NCBI GenBank assembly: GCA_019044685.2 | Contig: JAGTXX020000006.1 | Location: 2,189,501 to 2,253,500, forward strand | DNA length: 64,000 nucleotides | From: Nannochloris sp. 'desiccata' | Taxonomy: Eukaryota; Chlorophyta; Trebouxiophyceae; Chlorellales; Chlorellaceae | Direction: 5' to 3' | In this document: positions 51,713-63,023 of the stretch, in pieces | Layout of the letters: each line of letters begins with the position of its first letter | Position numbering within the stretch: the first letter of the stretch is position 1 | Made by a program: the position numbers and the translations under genes | Notes under the pieces: generated by a model | Seen by the model: only the letters and a program-made list of their open reading frames with translations | What the model was told of the DNA's origin: nothing | Databases searched by the model: none

Positions 51713-52358
51713 CGATGCCTGTCAAATATATTTCTTAGAAAAATTATCAAATAAAGCGATCCTTTGGCTGATGTGGGAGCTATGTTCTGAAGAGACCCTT
51801 TACAGCTGATATTTGTGGTATTTAAAAAGCAATACATTTACAGGTTTGCCATTTCGGAGCTCTAACTTGAACCTCTATAGGTATCAACTGTGGGGGAGCG
51901 TTCTTCCAAACGCAGCCATGTCCCTCTTCTTAAACAAGTCCTTACACATTTTCATTCAAATATTGACATGTTACACTACTTGATCTTGACATTAAGGTCG
52001 TTACGCACTGTCAAAGCCCCTGTCATAAAAGAAAATGTGAGTTGATCTACTTTTATGACCCTCGCCATGGCGGCAATGGGCGACGACACTGCCTCATATG
52101 AAGTGCCGCCTACCTTTTTTTCTTTGTCACCCAATCTTTTATTTTCCATTCAGGACAAGTAAGTACAATAGTTCAATAGGTTCTTTAGCCATTATTCTCC
52201 TTTCATAATTGCTGAATAACGTTGAGTTGGATATAAAATGAGCAGCAGGCTGGGGGGGCTTGGCGGCGTCCTCTTTTAGTTTGTTATTAGAAAGGGTATC
52301 GATATCACTTTTGTAGAAAAAAGAGTACTTCAATATCTCAGGATAACTGTATAGTCTG
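51713..52358. other. Intergenic, 646 bases, with possible small gene
   Basis: Upstream of the proteasome gene (minus) and past the last visible exon of the ZMYND10-like gene (minus). Holds a 35-codon plus-strand frame at 52055-52162, listed separately. No MYND finger codons can be found here on the minus strand. Confidence 0.35.
52055..52162 (+). CDS. Possible small ORF or first exon, 35 codons
   Basis: ATG at 52055 in a CGCC/GCGG-rich context opens a frame MTLAMAAMGDDTASYEVPPT that ends at TAA 52160-52162. The stop overlaps a consensus donor (CAA|GTAAGT at 52159), and a TTTTAG acceptor at about 52279 would extend the frame by about a dozen codons. Position between a divergent gene and a convergent one suits a short gene. 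No family recognised; it may be noise. Confidence 0.25.
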   Translation: MTLAMAAMGDDTASYEVPPTFFSLSPNLLFSIQDK

Positions 52359-53423
52359 CTACAATATTAAGGAGCACCTTTTCTTGTCCAATCTCAACGG
52401 TCTTCTCAGGTGACCTGCAGGCCGGCCCCGGCATGTGCTGCAATCCAATGATCCTTGACAATCGATTGAAACAAGGAACTTTTCCCACCTATTCCTACGC
52501 TTAAAAGCTTGAACGTCTATCATGTCGAGTGCATGAAGCTCAGCTTGGGGAATAAGACGCCATTCACCTCCTTTCCACTTTTGTATACCGCCTCCACTAC
52601 CGGTATACGACCGCTTCCACGGTGATTTTAGCAACAGCGGAATAACAAGAGCAGCTACATTGTCAGTTGAGGCAATACGGTGAAGGACACTTAAAGACAA
52701 GGCATTACTAGCTACATGGTCTGTTAAGTACCTTACTATGGTCATTGCAGATATTGCACAATTAAATGCGATTTCTTCTTCTCTTTCTTTTAATTCATCT
52801 TCAGCTGATTGTTCAATCATTTCTTCTGCCGTCTTGTGGCCTCGGGAAGAAAACTTTCTTCCCGAAGTGCTTAACCATGCCAGCTGTCGGGTGCACCAAT
52901 CACAGAGCTCTAAAGCGGCTTTTTCAGTCATGGACTTTGCCACGTCAGGATGATGCAGCAAGATTTCAAGTAGATTTGCTACCAGGTCTTGGTGTTGGAT
53001 CAAAATGTGTGGTATGAGGGGGTTGGTGTTGGGTGCAGCTAGGTGGGAGCGCAGCAGAGGCAAAGCATATTGAATCCACGCCTTGCATATCACAAGATCA
53101 ATAGTTAGGAGTGATACTTTATCATGGGTAACAAAGGAATCCTTGACTATTTCATCCCGGAGGGCTCTGGCATCAGCATGAGCTTGCAGGTTGAGAGCTT
53201 CTAAAACGCTGTGCTGCTCGAGCCAGGATACAGAACCGATCTCTTCTATGGTGAATGCACGGAGCTTAGACACCTTGTAGTCTGTTTCTGGGAGGGAGAG
53301 GGGGGCCTGCAGTAGTGAGGTCTAAGCGAGGGAGAATGAGAATTTGCAGATCAGAATCAAACGCTATTAAAGGTTGCATACCTGGACAGTCAGGCCACTT
53401 AAACCATTTGATATGGCAACCAT
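52359..53423 (-). CDS. ZMYND10: ZMYND10-like dynein-arm assembly protein without visible MYND finger
   Basis: Minus-strand exons 53423-53382 (14 codons) and 53306-52359 give 329 residues. The order of motifs matches the N-terminal two thirds of ZMYND10/BLU: LRAFTIEEIGSVSWLEQHSVLEALNLQAHADA, DSFVTHDKVSLLTIDLVICKAWIQYALPLL, NLLEILLHHPDV, ALELCDWCTRQLAWL, FNCAISAMTIVRYLTDHV, LSLSVLHRIAS and VIPLLLKSPWKR...GEWRLI. Human ZMYND10 continues ~150 residues to a MYND zinc finger; here the frame ends after an unrelated basic stretch (about codons 280-329), and no MYND Cys/His pattern was found downstream. Known role: cytoplasmic preassembly of axonemal dynein arms. The last exon boundary is uncertain; a donor at about 52485 (GTGGGA) could remove the odd tail. 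Confidence 0.75.
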
Positions 53424-53743
53424 TATTAAGAATCAGCTTCACAAATACGTCAACTCGTGGCATATAAGCTAATTTATAGCAGTTTTGACAGTCAACTTTA
53501 TTCCGACCGCGGCGGTCAAACGACAAAGAAGGCAGCCCCAAAAATTTCTAAATTGCTGGATTGATTGGGACGAAACCCGTTATATTCATCTTTAGATATT
53601 CATTTAAAGGATTTTAAGGAGCTCGTAGTCCATGAATTGTTGCTCGAAGTGATTTATATCATGGATTCTTTCATTTGATTGAAAAACTGGCTTTGGAATT
53701 CATACTTTGTATTTAATTTTGCTTACCACAATATTTTACATAT

Positions 53744-55862
53744 ATGGTTGGACGCTCAGGCAACCAATGGCCAGGCCAACATATGGAAAGATCTGCCGTG
53801 CAATCTTGCAATTTTTCAAAATTTTCCTCTTGAACTCTAGCTAACTTTTGTCCAATTTTTTTTTCTCTGTTAACAACAGGGCGGCTACCAGCAAGGAATG
53901 ATGCAGCTGAACCAGGGGCAGCAATATGGATGGCAAGGCCAGGCTGCTGGAGCTCTCCCCCCGCCACCGCCACCGCCACAGCAGCAGCAGCAGTTCCAAC
54001 CTCCTCCCCCTCGTGGCCCAGCACCGCCACCTCCACCACCTAATGGAGGTAACTGTGCTCCACAAGTCTCTCTGCAACCCCATCATTGGCAGCAGCAGCA
54101 GCAGCAGCAGCAACTTGGGGGGCCGATGTTCCACCCTGGCCAACAGGTACAGCACAACATGGCAATGAATCAATACCTGCAACCTCCTTTGATGATGCAC
54201 CATGGTCATTTCCAGCATTTCCAACAACAACACCAGCAATATCAGCACCATGAGAGTAATGGCATGAATAATAACCAAGGAATCCAACAGATGCGGCATA
54301 ATAGCAATCAACAACACCAGCACCGCCAACAACTCTCTGGACAGCCTTCCAATAATGCAAACAATAAAAAACGCAAGAATACTAGTAGTAACAATCCTCC
54401 CTCTACTATTGCGTTTGGAACTATACCCACTAAAAACAACGGAGACGGCAGTGGGAAGGCTGGTACAGAAAGACCCTCGCTCGCTCTCCCGCCAATCAAG
54501 AGGCAACGGAAAAAAGACATCGTCCCTCCTTTGGAAAAAATTACCATCGAACCGACTGTCCGTGAACCAATAAACGAGACAGAACGTGCTGAAGTAGAAG
54601 CATGGAAAGCAGAAAGACGGAAACATTGGCCTAGTGTAGGTAATCTCGCTAGAAAAGAACAAGAAGATGCAGCTCGCCATTCTCGAGGCGAGTTGGTAGA
54701 TCCTAGCGGAGAAGATTCCCGAAAAACTCGATTGCAGGAGATATTACAAAGACAGCGGGCTATGGGGTTGAGTAAACAAGCAGGAACTGAAGATATGCTG
54801 CTTAAATTGAATGGTAATAATGGTGGTGATGGAGGAAGAGGACAGGGGAGAGGTAGACAAGGACGAGGTGGCGGGGGCGGGAACGGGGGAGGTTGTCTAG
54901 AGTATAGTGGTCGTGGTGGTCGAGGGGGTAGAGGTAATACTCGAGGGGGTAGAGGGTATAGTAATGGTAGATCTGGTGGTCCAGAATATGGATATCAGAG
55001 TTTTATTGATGCTGGTGAAGCTCCTAGAATTGACCCTGGACTTGCAAAGTGGAGACTGCGCCAGGAAGAAAAGAAAGATGAGACAAAGGATAGGACTCTT
55101 GTTGTTGATGTTGAAGCAAAGGACGGAGAAGATATGGGAACAGTTAAAGCGGATGCTGTAGGAGCAGACCATGAAAATAAAGGAATAGAAGACATAGAGC
55201 AAGTGAACGTAGCTGAAAAACCTGTGCCAGAAGAAGACGGTGACGACCGTCACCAACAGCAGCAGCACGCTACCATAACTGCTGCTGCTGGGCGTGGACA
55301 TGGGCGTGGGCGTGGACGAGAAGGAGGCTGTGATCGTGGCCGTGGAGGACATACTACTGGACGGGGTGGTAGAGGCAGAGGTCATAGAGATAATAATGAA
55401 TCTCGACGCCAGCAACAACATCAGAGACAACTCCGGCAGCGATCACACGAGAAGCCGTCTCTGCTAGAGAAACTACTTGCTAAAGAGATTCGACAAGATA
55501 TGTCGTACATCTTGCAAGCATTTAGGTTCTTTGTAATGAATAACTTTTTTGAAGGCCAAGGAGACCAGCAGCAAGAACCACAGCAAGCTGAGGATCAAAT
55601 TGTCTTTCCTGTTGTTGCAATGGAGGCTGGTACAGCGTTGACAAAGACCGACACCACCGATGCTGTTGCTGTTGCTGTTGGCAACAAACCAACTATTCAA
55701 GATATTTTGCGTAATAAAGAGGGCATTGATATAGATATCACTGATGACGATGAGGAAGAATTAAGTTTTGAAGATACCAAAGGAAATGACGAGCCTTCTT
55801 TAATTCGGATTATTGAGAATGAGTCTGACGGTGATATTGGTGATGGTTGTCCAACTGCCTGA
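53744..55862 (+). CDS. NUFIP1-like RNA-binding protein with Gln/Pro and RGG regions
   Basis: Proposed exons 53744-53797 and 53880-55862 (phase 0) give 678 residues; the first exon is tentative, with ATG 53898 as the alternative start. The N-terminal ~170 residues are Gln-, Pro- and His-rich. Two basic nuclear signals (NNKKRKN and IKRQRKK) follow. The key element is ETERAEVEAWKAERRKHWPS, the NUFIP1 conserved motif that contacts SNU13/15.5K and bridges box C/D snoRNP assembly. RGG/RGRG repeats (about 54840-54980 and 55290-55390) could bind RNA. A helix KPSLLEKLLAKEIRQDMSYILQAFRFFVMNNFF and an acidic C-terminus end the protein. It probably acts in nuclear snoRNP biogenesis. The zinc finger of animal NUFIP1 is not seen. 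Confidence 0.8.
53990..54115 (+). repeat. Gln/Pro coding repeats
   Basis: CAG/CAA and CCN runs encode QQQQQ, PPPPPP and QQQQQQQQ tracts of the NUFIP1-like protein; the CAG run near 54090-54111 is a microsatellite. Confidence 0.8.
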
Positions 55863-55941
55863 GTTGATTGCTTTCTGTTAAATTTGTGTCGAACCATGAA
55901 TTAGATATCATTTGAATCAGTGCATGTTTCTACATGTACAT

Positions 55942-55946
55942 TGTAA
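55942..55946 (+). terminator. Putative polyadenylation motif TGTAA (NUFIP1-like)
   Basis: TGTAA 80 bases after the NUFIP1-like stop and about 44 bases before the stop of the convergent TCP10/SAS-4-like gene. Confidence 0.4.
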
Positions 55947-55989
55947 ATCAGTATTAAAAAAAAAGGTATCTTCGCAGTTCATTCATCAT

Positions 55990-57904
55990 TCATTTTCTTC
56001 TCGACATCAGCGGCACGGGTCTCGGCATCAAGGTTTCTTTCCTTAAGGACGCTACCGTTACAGGTAGCTGTCTACTATCTCCTCCATCAAATGTCCGTAA
56101 TGCACCAGCACCTCCTGGCAGCAACGTTTCTTTTTGGACACTGCTGCCATCTTCTCCCACTGGGAGGTGCGACTCTACTCGACCATTCGGGAAATAAAAA
56201 GTTTCGACACCAGTAGTAGGATGACTTACTTGCCAGACCGATACTTCTTTAAAAAAATATTCAGTAGTGCCAGAAGGTAGCTCCTGTTTGATATCTCCGT
56301 TGATAAAAGTAGTAGAAATGTGGCCGTCACGCCACGTGCGTTGGATCGAGCCGTTGGGGAAACGGGCGATTTCTGGGAGAGCAATAGTAGATTCGTGATT
56401 TTTAATTTCTGCAGCAGCGGACGTCTCCCCTTGCTCAGCAGCAGCAGCAGCAGCACCAGCTACAGCACTGGAAGAGCTGGCTGAGCTTTCACTGCGGTTG
56501 CTCTTTGAATATTCGTCATCACAGCAACTTGAGCGCATATCTGGACTGCAACTTAAGACTCCAAGCACTGAGGAGGAACAACTTTGGGTTGTATTCTGGT
56601 GTGTAGGTGACCAGGCCATTCCTTTCTTTTTTGCAAGCTCTTTATATCGCTGTGATTCTTCCCAAGCCTGTGCTCTATCAGATTCTGCTGCTTTGATACC
56701 AGCAGAAAGTTCAGTAACTTCTAATTCCATTCGTGAAATTTTTCTACGTAGTCTCTCCACTTCCATTCTATGTCGCCCAGCTTCCTTGCCTGCTTCTCTA
56801 CGCGCAGCTTCTAGTTCCGCTCTCAAAGACTCCGCTTCCGCTTTGTCTTGCAGAGAAATGTCTTTGGCTGCTGCACGTTGCCGAGCGCCTTCAGCAAGTC
56901 GATCTCTTTGCTGTTTGTGAGCAATTTCTTCCGCAGCAGCACGGATATTTTTCAACTCTTCTTCCTGGAATAAAAAAATAATAACACCATCTCAGGGTTA
57001 CTGCATTGCATTCACTGCATCATATTACTTTGTCATCTACATATTCTGTATGATTTACCTTGTAAGCTTCAAAATCTCGTCTTTCCTTGGTCACTTTAGC
57101 CATTTCTTGCTCCAGGCGCCGCCTCAAATGAGCTGCGGCAGCCTTGTCCTGGCGCGAGGCAGCCTCCGTTACCTCCAAATTTTGTCTTAATTGGGCACAA
57201 CATTCACAGTTTGCACAATCATGCGGTTCTGAAGATGCACTAGCGCTATTCCGCTTTCCATTTTGCTTCCTTTTTCCGTAATTAGGAATGCTCTGGCGGT
57301 GGTGATGAAGAGCTGCGGCCCTTCCTGCAAAGCTGCGAGGCGGAGTACATGGCCCTGGAGGTCTCCAGCTCTGTTTTTCTGTATTAGAGAGCTCTCCTGT
57401 GGAAGAACACTTGGTATTCGCGCTATTATGCTGCCTTTGTTTCTCAGCAGCAGTGGTAGTTTCTTCTTTTCTTGAGAGCAAAGGTGGGGAGGAGGACTCC
57501 TCGTCTATTGTAGCTAGTTTCTTGTCATGCAAAGCTACAGGGGATACTCCACTCGTTTTAAGTGGAGGTGAAAGTTCATACAGCACATCTTGGGTATGTC
57601 GGAGGACAATACGATCAGCCCAGGTCTCTGACTCCTCCACGCTGTTGCCGCTGCCGTTGTTGCTGCCAGAAAAAGCACAGTTTTGCTCTTCATCATCGCT
57701 GCTATTAGCCCATTTTCTATTTATTTCATTTGAATATCTTCCTCGACTAGTAAAATCGACTACAAAACCGCCTTTGGGCACGTAACGACCTCCAGAATGA
57801 AGTGCCGCCACTTGCCGATGCCACCCAGAACCGCCAACAAGGAATGGTTTGGGTCTGGTGGCAGAAGACTCGGGAGTATTCTCACAGTCTATATCTCCCT
57901 TCAT
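55990..57904 (-). CDS. TCP10/SAS-4 (CPAP)-like centriole protein, at least two exons
   Basis: Minus-strand exons 57904-57059 and 56964-55990 (intron GTAAAT...TTCCAG) give 606 residues. The C-terminal ~130 residues are a TCP10_C/G-box beta domain: IARFPNGSIQRTW, ISTTFINGDIKQELPSGTTEYFF, VSHPTTGVETFYFPNGRVESHLPVGED, with the repeated FPNG-x-x-x-x-x-P pattern. This domain of CPAP/SAS-4 binds STIL/Ana2 and is diagnostic for centriole assembly factors. A long coiled coil (about residues 245-400) precedes it, as in CPAP. The N-terminus is Ser-rich. The exon-1 frame is open upstream of 57904 (through QVFDSLLEPLANLPK) without an ATG, so an upstream first exon is probably missing. Confidence 0.8.
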
Positions 57905-58685
57905 GTTTGTATATTGGGTATGCGGCTGATACAGTTTTGGAAGATTTGCCAGGGGTTCTAAAAGAGAGTCAAACACCTGGCCGGTGATCTGCGATTCGGC
58001 AGATGGAGGAAAAGAGATCTAGTTACGTTCTGAGTCAGTTTCTCCCAGAAGCAAGATAACGCGAAACAAGCTTGAGAAATGTGCCAGGATATTGAGCTTC
58101 GTGGCTAAATGTTTTGCAGAACGATGGTCAAACCTGAACTGCCACCCAAGCAGCTGGATGAAAAACAGCGATTTTCTTTTTTCGCCCAATCGCGATATGC
58201 GGAGTATTAACTAGTGTGAGCTCCGCACTTGAAGCAACCTCTTTCAATTTTTGCAATAGGCGTATAGCCCATTTTCAAAGAAGTGATAAGAGTGCTGTTG
58301 AAGAGCTCTGCTTGTAAGATCGCAGAGACATTTTAGCCGTTGGGCAACAACAACCTACTGCTGAATCCGGGAGCAGCTGGCCAACGGAATTACAGGCAAG
58401 TGGCTTTATTAGGTGGGTATTAAGCTTGGGGTCTTTACCATATGCTCGTTTTAGGAAGAAGCAGCCTGCAGCCCCCGGAAAAGAGCTGCCAAACACGCTT
58501 CAGACATCGGCATCAACCCGTTGCGCTGAATTTTGAATAGGATATATGTTACAGGGGTATTGATAAAAGAATATATATGACTCGTAGTGTTCGAATTAGT
58601 AACGATCTCTCTCGATGTTTGCCATTTGCAGGTCGTTGACAGATAATCTTGCTTAGCTGTGTACTGTTTTCTGCTATTTTAAGCT
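57905..58685. other. Divergent upstream region, 781 bases
   Basis: Between the SAS-4-like gene (minus) and the kinesin gene (plus). Bases 57905-58020 are probably still coding on the minus strand (open frame joined to exon 1, with CTAG or GCAG as acceptors). The first exon was not found. The frame at 58275-58496 has no recognisable content. Confidence 0.4.
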
Positions 58686-61600
58686 ATGACCGTCATGGAA
58701 GCCGTAAGTATATTGCGTCATCAGCTCATCAATGATGCTTGAATGCATTTCATTGTTGTCTCAGTGCAATAAAAACTGCCATTATCGCTGGAATTCAAGT
58801 CTAAATTCCACTTGCTTTTCATATGTGTAGGATCCCACAACCCCCTCTGGCGCTCGCTTAGCGAGCAGTGGAGGCGTAAAGACCCCTATTCTTGAAGGTC
58901 TCGATAGCCATAGCGAGAAATTTCAGGTAGATGCTTTCAACAAAGCAGCCCGCTCTGGGGGCAAAGGTCTCGGCAAGCTCTTTGGCTTGGGCGGCAAATC
59001 CTCCCCTGCAAGTACCCCTGAAGGAGGCCTTAACCTTACCACCGACGATTTACTCGTCTACAGTGAAGATAATTTACCCGTTTCTTTGCTCAAGCATTCT
59101 TCCGACAACGCCTCCCGTGCTGTCAAGATGTTCACTTCAATTTTACAATTTATGGGGGTCAACGGAGAGATGTTATCCCAGGTAGCTACCTTGGATATTG
59201 CACAGAAACTCCTTCACCAGGGGCTCAAGCGTACAGAACTTCGTGATGAGCTGTACATGCAACTGGTCAAACAGACCCGTGGGTGTCCTAATCCCGCTGC
59301 TTGTGCTAAAGCCTGGCAGTTGATGTACATGACTGCCTCCTGCATGCCTCCTACCAAAGATTTCATGGGTCTGGTCTCTGAGTATGTCCATATGTGCGCA
59401 AATGATGACGATGAAGATTCTGAAGTGAGAGCCTTGGCAAAAAAATCTTGGGATGCCATGAAGCGTACCGCCAAAGCAGGCCAACGTCGCACTTTACCGG
59501 AGCTCAGCGAGCTTGATAGCATGCTCAAGGGCACCAAACAAACCGCTATTGCATTCTTCCTTGATGAAACCTTCGAAGAGCTGACGTATGATGCTTCTAC
59601 CACTGTTGCCGAGGCTGTAGAGGCAGTTGCAGGGCAAGTTAAACTTCAAAATTATCAGACGTTTAGTTTATTTGCTGTACAGAAACCAAAGGGACCTGCT
59701 GAACCTGGTGTCCCTCTCACTGACGAACACGTTCTTTTGGATGATAACCGCTATATCGCTGATATTATGTTTGATTTCAAGGCAGCCAAGGCTAAAGATG
59801 GCTCTGCTGCTAAACTTTTATATAAAAAGCGTATGTTCCGTGAGACAGATGAAACCATCACTGAGCCTCGTTTTGTCGTTTTAAGCTACATCCAAGCCCA
59901 ACACGACTACCTCCAAGGTCAATACCCTGTTATCCGTGAAGATGCCGCTCAAATGTGTGCTTTACAGCTTCAAGCAGAGCACGGACCTACTTTGACGGGA
60001 AATCAAGCTGAATTTGATGCAGCGATGGAGCGGTACATGGTTCGTTCTATTTTGACATCTCGCCCCCGTGCGGAATGGTCTGCCGACGTCATGACAAGGT
60101 ATAAAGCCCTGGCGCAATTCTCTAAAGATGATGCTCGTTTACAGTTCTTGCGTATTATTCGCTCTTTGCCTTATGGAAATTCCATCTTTTTCCCCGTAAA
60201 AAGGATTGAAGATCCGATTGGTTTGCTCCCTGCAAAGCTTATTATTGGTATTAACAAACGTGGTGTGCATTTCTTCCGCCCTGTACCTAAAGAATATCTC
60301 CATTCTGCTGAATTAAGAGATATTATGCAGTTTGGAAGTTCCTCCCAAGCCGTGTTCTTTAAGATGCGTGTGGCAGGCGTGTTGCATATATTTCAATTTG
60401 AGTCCAAGCAAGGAGAAGATATCTGCATGGCTGTACAAACCCATATTAATGATATTATGATGAAGCGGTACTCAAAGGCAGCTGCTGCTGTGGGTGAAGG
60501 GGGTGAGGGTGGTGCTGCTGGAGGTGATGGCGGTGGAGGTGGAGAGGCAAACTTTGGACCTAAGTACCAAGCCCACGTGGCTGAGTTGCAGCGTCAGCTT
60601 GATGAAGCACGTGAACAGCTTGAAGTGAAAGAGAAACAGATTGCCGAGCTGACTGAAGATCGCGCTGAGATGTCTGATGAGCTTGGAGTTTTAAAAGGCA
60701 CCGGGGCTGCCGGCGCAGCCTTGGCCGCCATTGACTTATCCTCCCTCAAGCTTGATGGCGGTGATCCTGAAGCGGTGAAGGCTATCGAATCTCGTATCCG
60801 TGCTGCTGAAGGTGAACGTGTCACCCTTCAACAGAAGATCGCTCGTTTGGAAGAGACCCACAAGAGTGAAATCTCTGCTCTTCAAGTTCAACTTGCCGCC
60901 GGAGCTGGAGCGGGAGCCGCTGTTGCTGCGAAGGAGAAAGAAGCCAAGATTAATGAGCTTATTGAAGACCTTGGTAACAAAGAATTACTCCTTAGTGAAG
61001 CACAAAGCAAGCTTGCTGGCCTTGCTGGCGCAACTGAAGAGCTGGCCGAGCTTCGGGAAATGAAGGCTGATGTCGAGCGCCGTGAAAAAGCTCAAGCTGA
61101 GCTTATTGCTGGCCAGGCAAAACGCCTTGACGAGCTCGAGAAACTCTACCGTGATGAGTCCCTCCAACGAAAGAAGATTTACAACGCTATGGAGGATCTT
61201 AAAGGAAAGATCCGTGTCTATTGCCGAGTCCGCCCAATGCTGCAGTTCGAAAAGGATCGTGGACAAGAAATGGCTGTTGAAATTCCTGATGAGCTTACTA
61301 TCAACCTTAAATGGAAGGATAAGAAACGCGAATTTAATTTCGATTCTGTCTTTGAGGGTGGTACCACTCAAGAAAAGGTATTTGCCGATACAAAGCATCT
61401 TATTCAGTCTGCCGTTGATGGGTACAATGTATGTATCTTTGCATATGGTCAGACTGGTTCTGGTAAGACATTTACCATCTACGGTAACGATGAGCTGCCT
61501 GGTCTTACCCCTCGTGGTGTAACTGAGTTGTTTGATATCCTGGAACGTGATTCTGGCAAGGCTTCGTACAGAGTTGAAGTTTTCATGCTCGAGCTGTACG

Positions 61601-62337
61601 TTGATGATTTACAAGATTTACTTGCCGAGTCTAGAAAGGGTGAAAAGTTAATGAAACAGCCTAAATTAGACATTAAGAAAGATCCGAAAGGTGTGGTGAC
61701 TGTTCCTGGTGCGACTGTGATTGAGGTTACCTCTGCACATCAATTGATGACCGCGATTGAAGAAGGCCAGAAAAGACGACATGTGTCATCTACTCAAATG
61801 AACCGAGAATCTTCTCGATCTCATTTGATTATCACCGTCTGTATAGAAACAACTAATTTACAAACGCAGTCTGTCGCTCGTGGTAAGCTTTCCTTTGTGG
61901 ATTTGGCTGGTAGCGAACGGGTTAAAAAATCTGGCTCTGCCGGTGAACAGCTCAAAGAAGCTCAAGCCATTAACAAGAGTTTGTCTGCTTTGGGTAACGT
62001 TATCTCTGCATTGGCTACTGAACAAGGTCACGTCCCTTACCGTGATCATAAGCTTACTATGCTTATGAGTGACTCGATTGGAGGTACTGCTAAAACACTC
62101 ATGTTTGTGAATGTATCCCCCGTAGATGCTAATCTTGACGAGACACAGAACTCTTTGCAATACGCTACCCGCGTGTCTACCATTAAGAACAACGTTAAGC
62201 AAGATGATAACTCTAAAGAGGTTATGAACTTGAAGAAAAAGATTGATCATTGGAAGGAGCAGGCGGGATTACCGGTGCACTTAAGAGAGTTTGTGGATCT
62301 GATTGAAATTGATAACGTGCAACAGAATGGAGAGTAA
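58686..62337 (+). CDS. KCBP: KCBP-type kinesin-14 with MyTH4-FERM domains, two exons
   Basis: Exon 1 is 18 bases (58686-58703, MTVMEA), joined in phase 0 to 58831-62337; 1174 residues. MyTH4 domain at ~80-222 (MFTSILQFMG, GLKRTELRDELYMQLVKQTRGCPNP), FERM at ~240-550, a Gly-rich linker, coiled coil ~580-790. A C-terminal motor at ~799-1130 begins LKGKIRVYCRVRPM, the kinesin-14 neck-motor junction; P-loop GQTGSGKT, switch I NRESSRSH, switch II DLAGSER. The end EVMNLKKKIDHWKEQAG corresponds to the regulatory neck mimic and calmodulin-binding helix of plant KCBP. KCBP is a minus-end motor on spindle and cortical microtubules, inhibited by Ca-calmodulin; it occurs in green algae and plants. The stop overlaps a GTAAGT. 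Confidence 0.96.
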
Positions 62338-63023
62338 GTAGATATAATGTTGCATGTTTTCTTCATTCCATTTTTATTCAAAAGTACACGCATTTGAAAT
62401 TTTATCTTCTCCCCATCATCAATCTTCACCACCACTTTTTTCTTTCTACAAATTCTGATATTTTTACTTCCTTACCCCTTTCTCTTTCGTGATTTTCTTT
62501 TTCTTTCTTTCTTTCCTCTTTAAATTGATTTGTGCTCTAAGGCTGGTTTCTGCTGTTTCTTCTTCCCCTGTTTACCCTCTTTTTACAGCTGATTTTAGTC
62601 GAGGTTGCTCAACTACTCCACATATTTATATAAATACAAGAGAACTCAGAACCAAGCTTTGCCCATTTGGATTAACTGTAAATACTAAATTACACGCATA
62701 CATATCTAATACAAGTAAAATCAAAAGTTATACAAGGGAGTTTATGCTGTGGGGTAGTCTTTAGTGAGCAGCCAGTGAGAAGTAATTCGTGAGCAGTGAG
62801 CAGCCAGCGTCGACAAGACAAATCACCGCACAGAATACAAATACAACGAGTAATACACGGATAGATCGAGAGATTATTGAAGATAGCCTCGGTTTATAAA
62901 ATTGTTTGGTGAGTGCAACGGAGCTGGTGCAAAAGCGGGCAAGTTGTACGATATACGGAATAGGGTCTCTGCATTTTTTCAAGGGGAGGGGAAGACGAGA
63001 GAATTATTTAGTAAATTGATAAA
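62338..63023. other. Intergenic, 686 bases
   Basis: Left part is the kinesin 3' UTR, T-rich, with TGTAA at 62677-62681, 340 bases after the stop. The right part is the 3' flank of the minus-strand small membrane protein. Direct repeats of GTGAGCAG(C) occur at about 62764-62810. No RNA gene seen. Confidence 0.4.
62677..62681 (+). terminator. Putative polyadenylation motif TGTAA (kinesin)
   Basis: TGTAA 340 bases downstream of the kinesin stop. Confidence 0.3.

Noticed and set aside
54897..55430. 177-codon and 279-codon minus-strand frames opposite the NUFIP1-like gene
   Set aside because: Ser/Thr/Leu-rich shadows of RGG and Gln repeats.
62326..62345. Donor-like GTAAGT overlapping the kinesin stop, implying another exon
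   Set aside because: The best acceptor downstream (TTTTTACAG at about 62588) gives an immediate stop; the KCBP regulatory tail is already complete.
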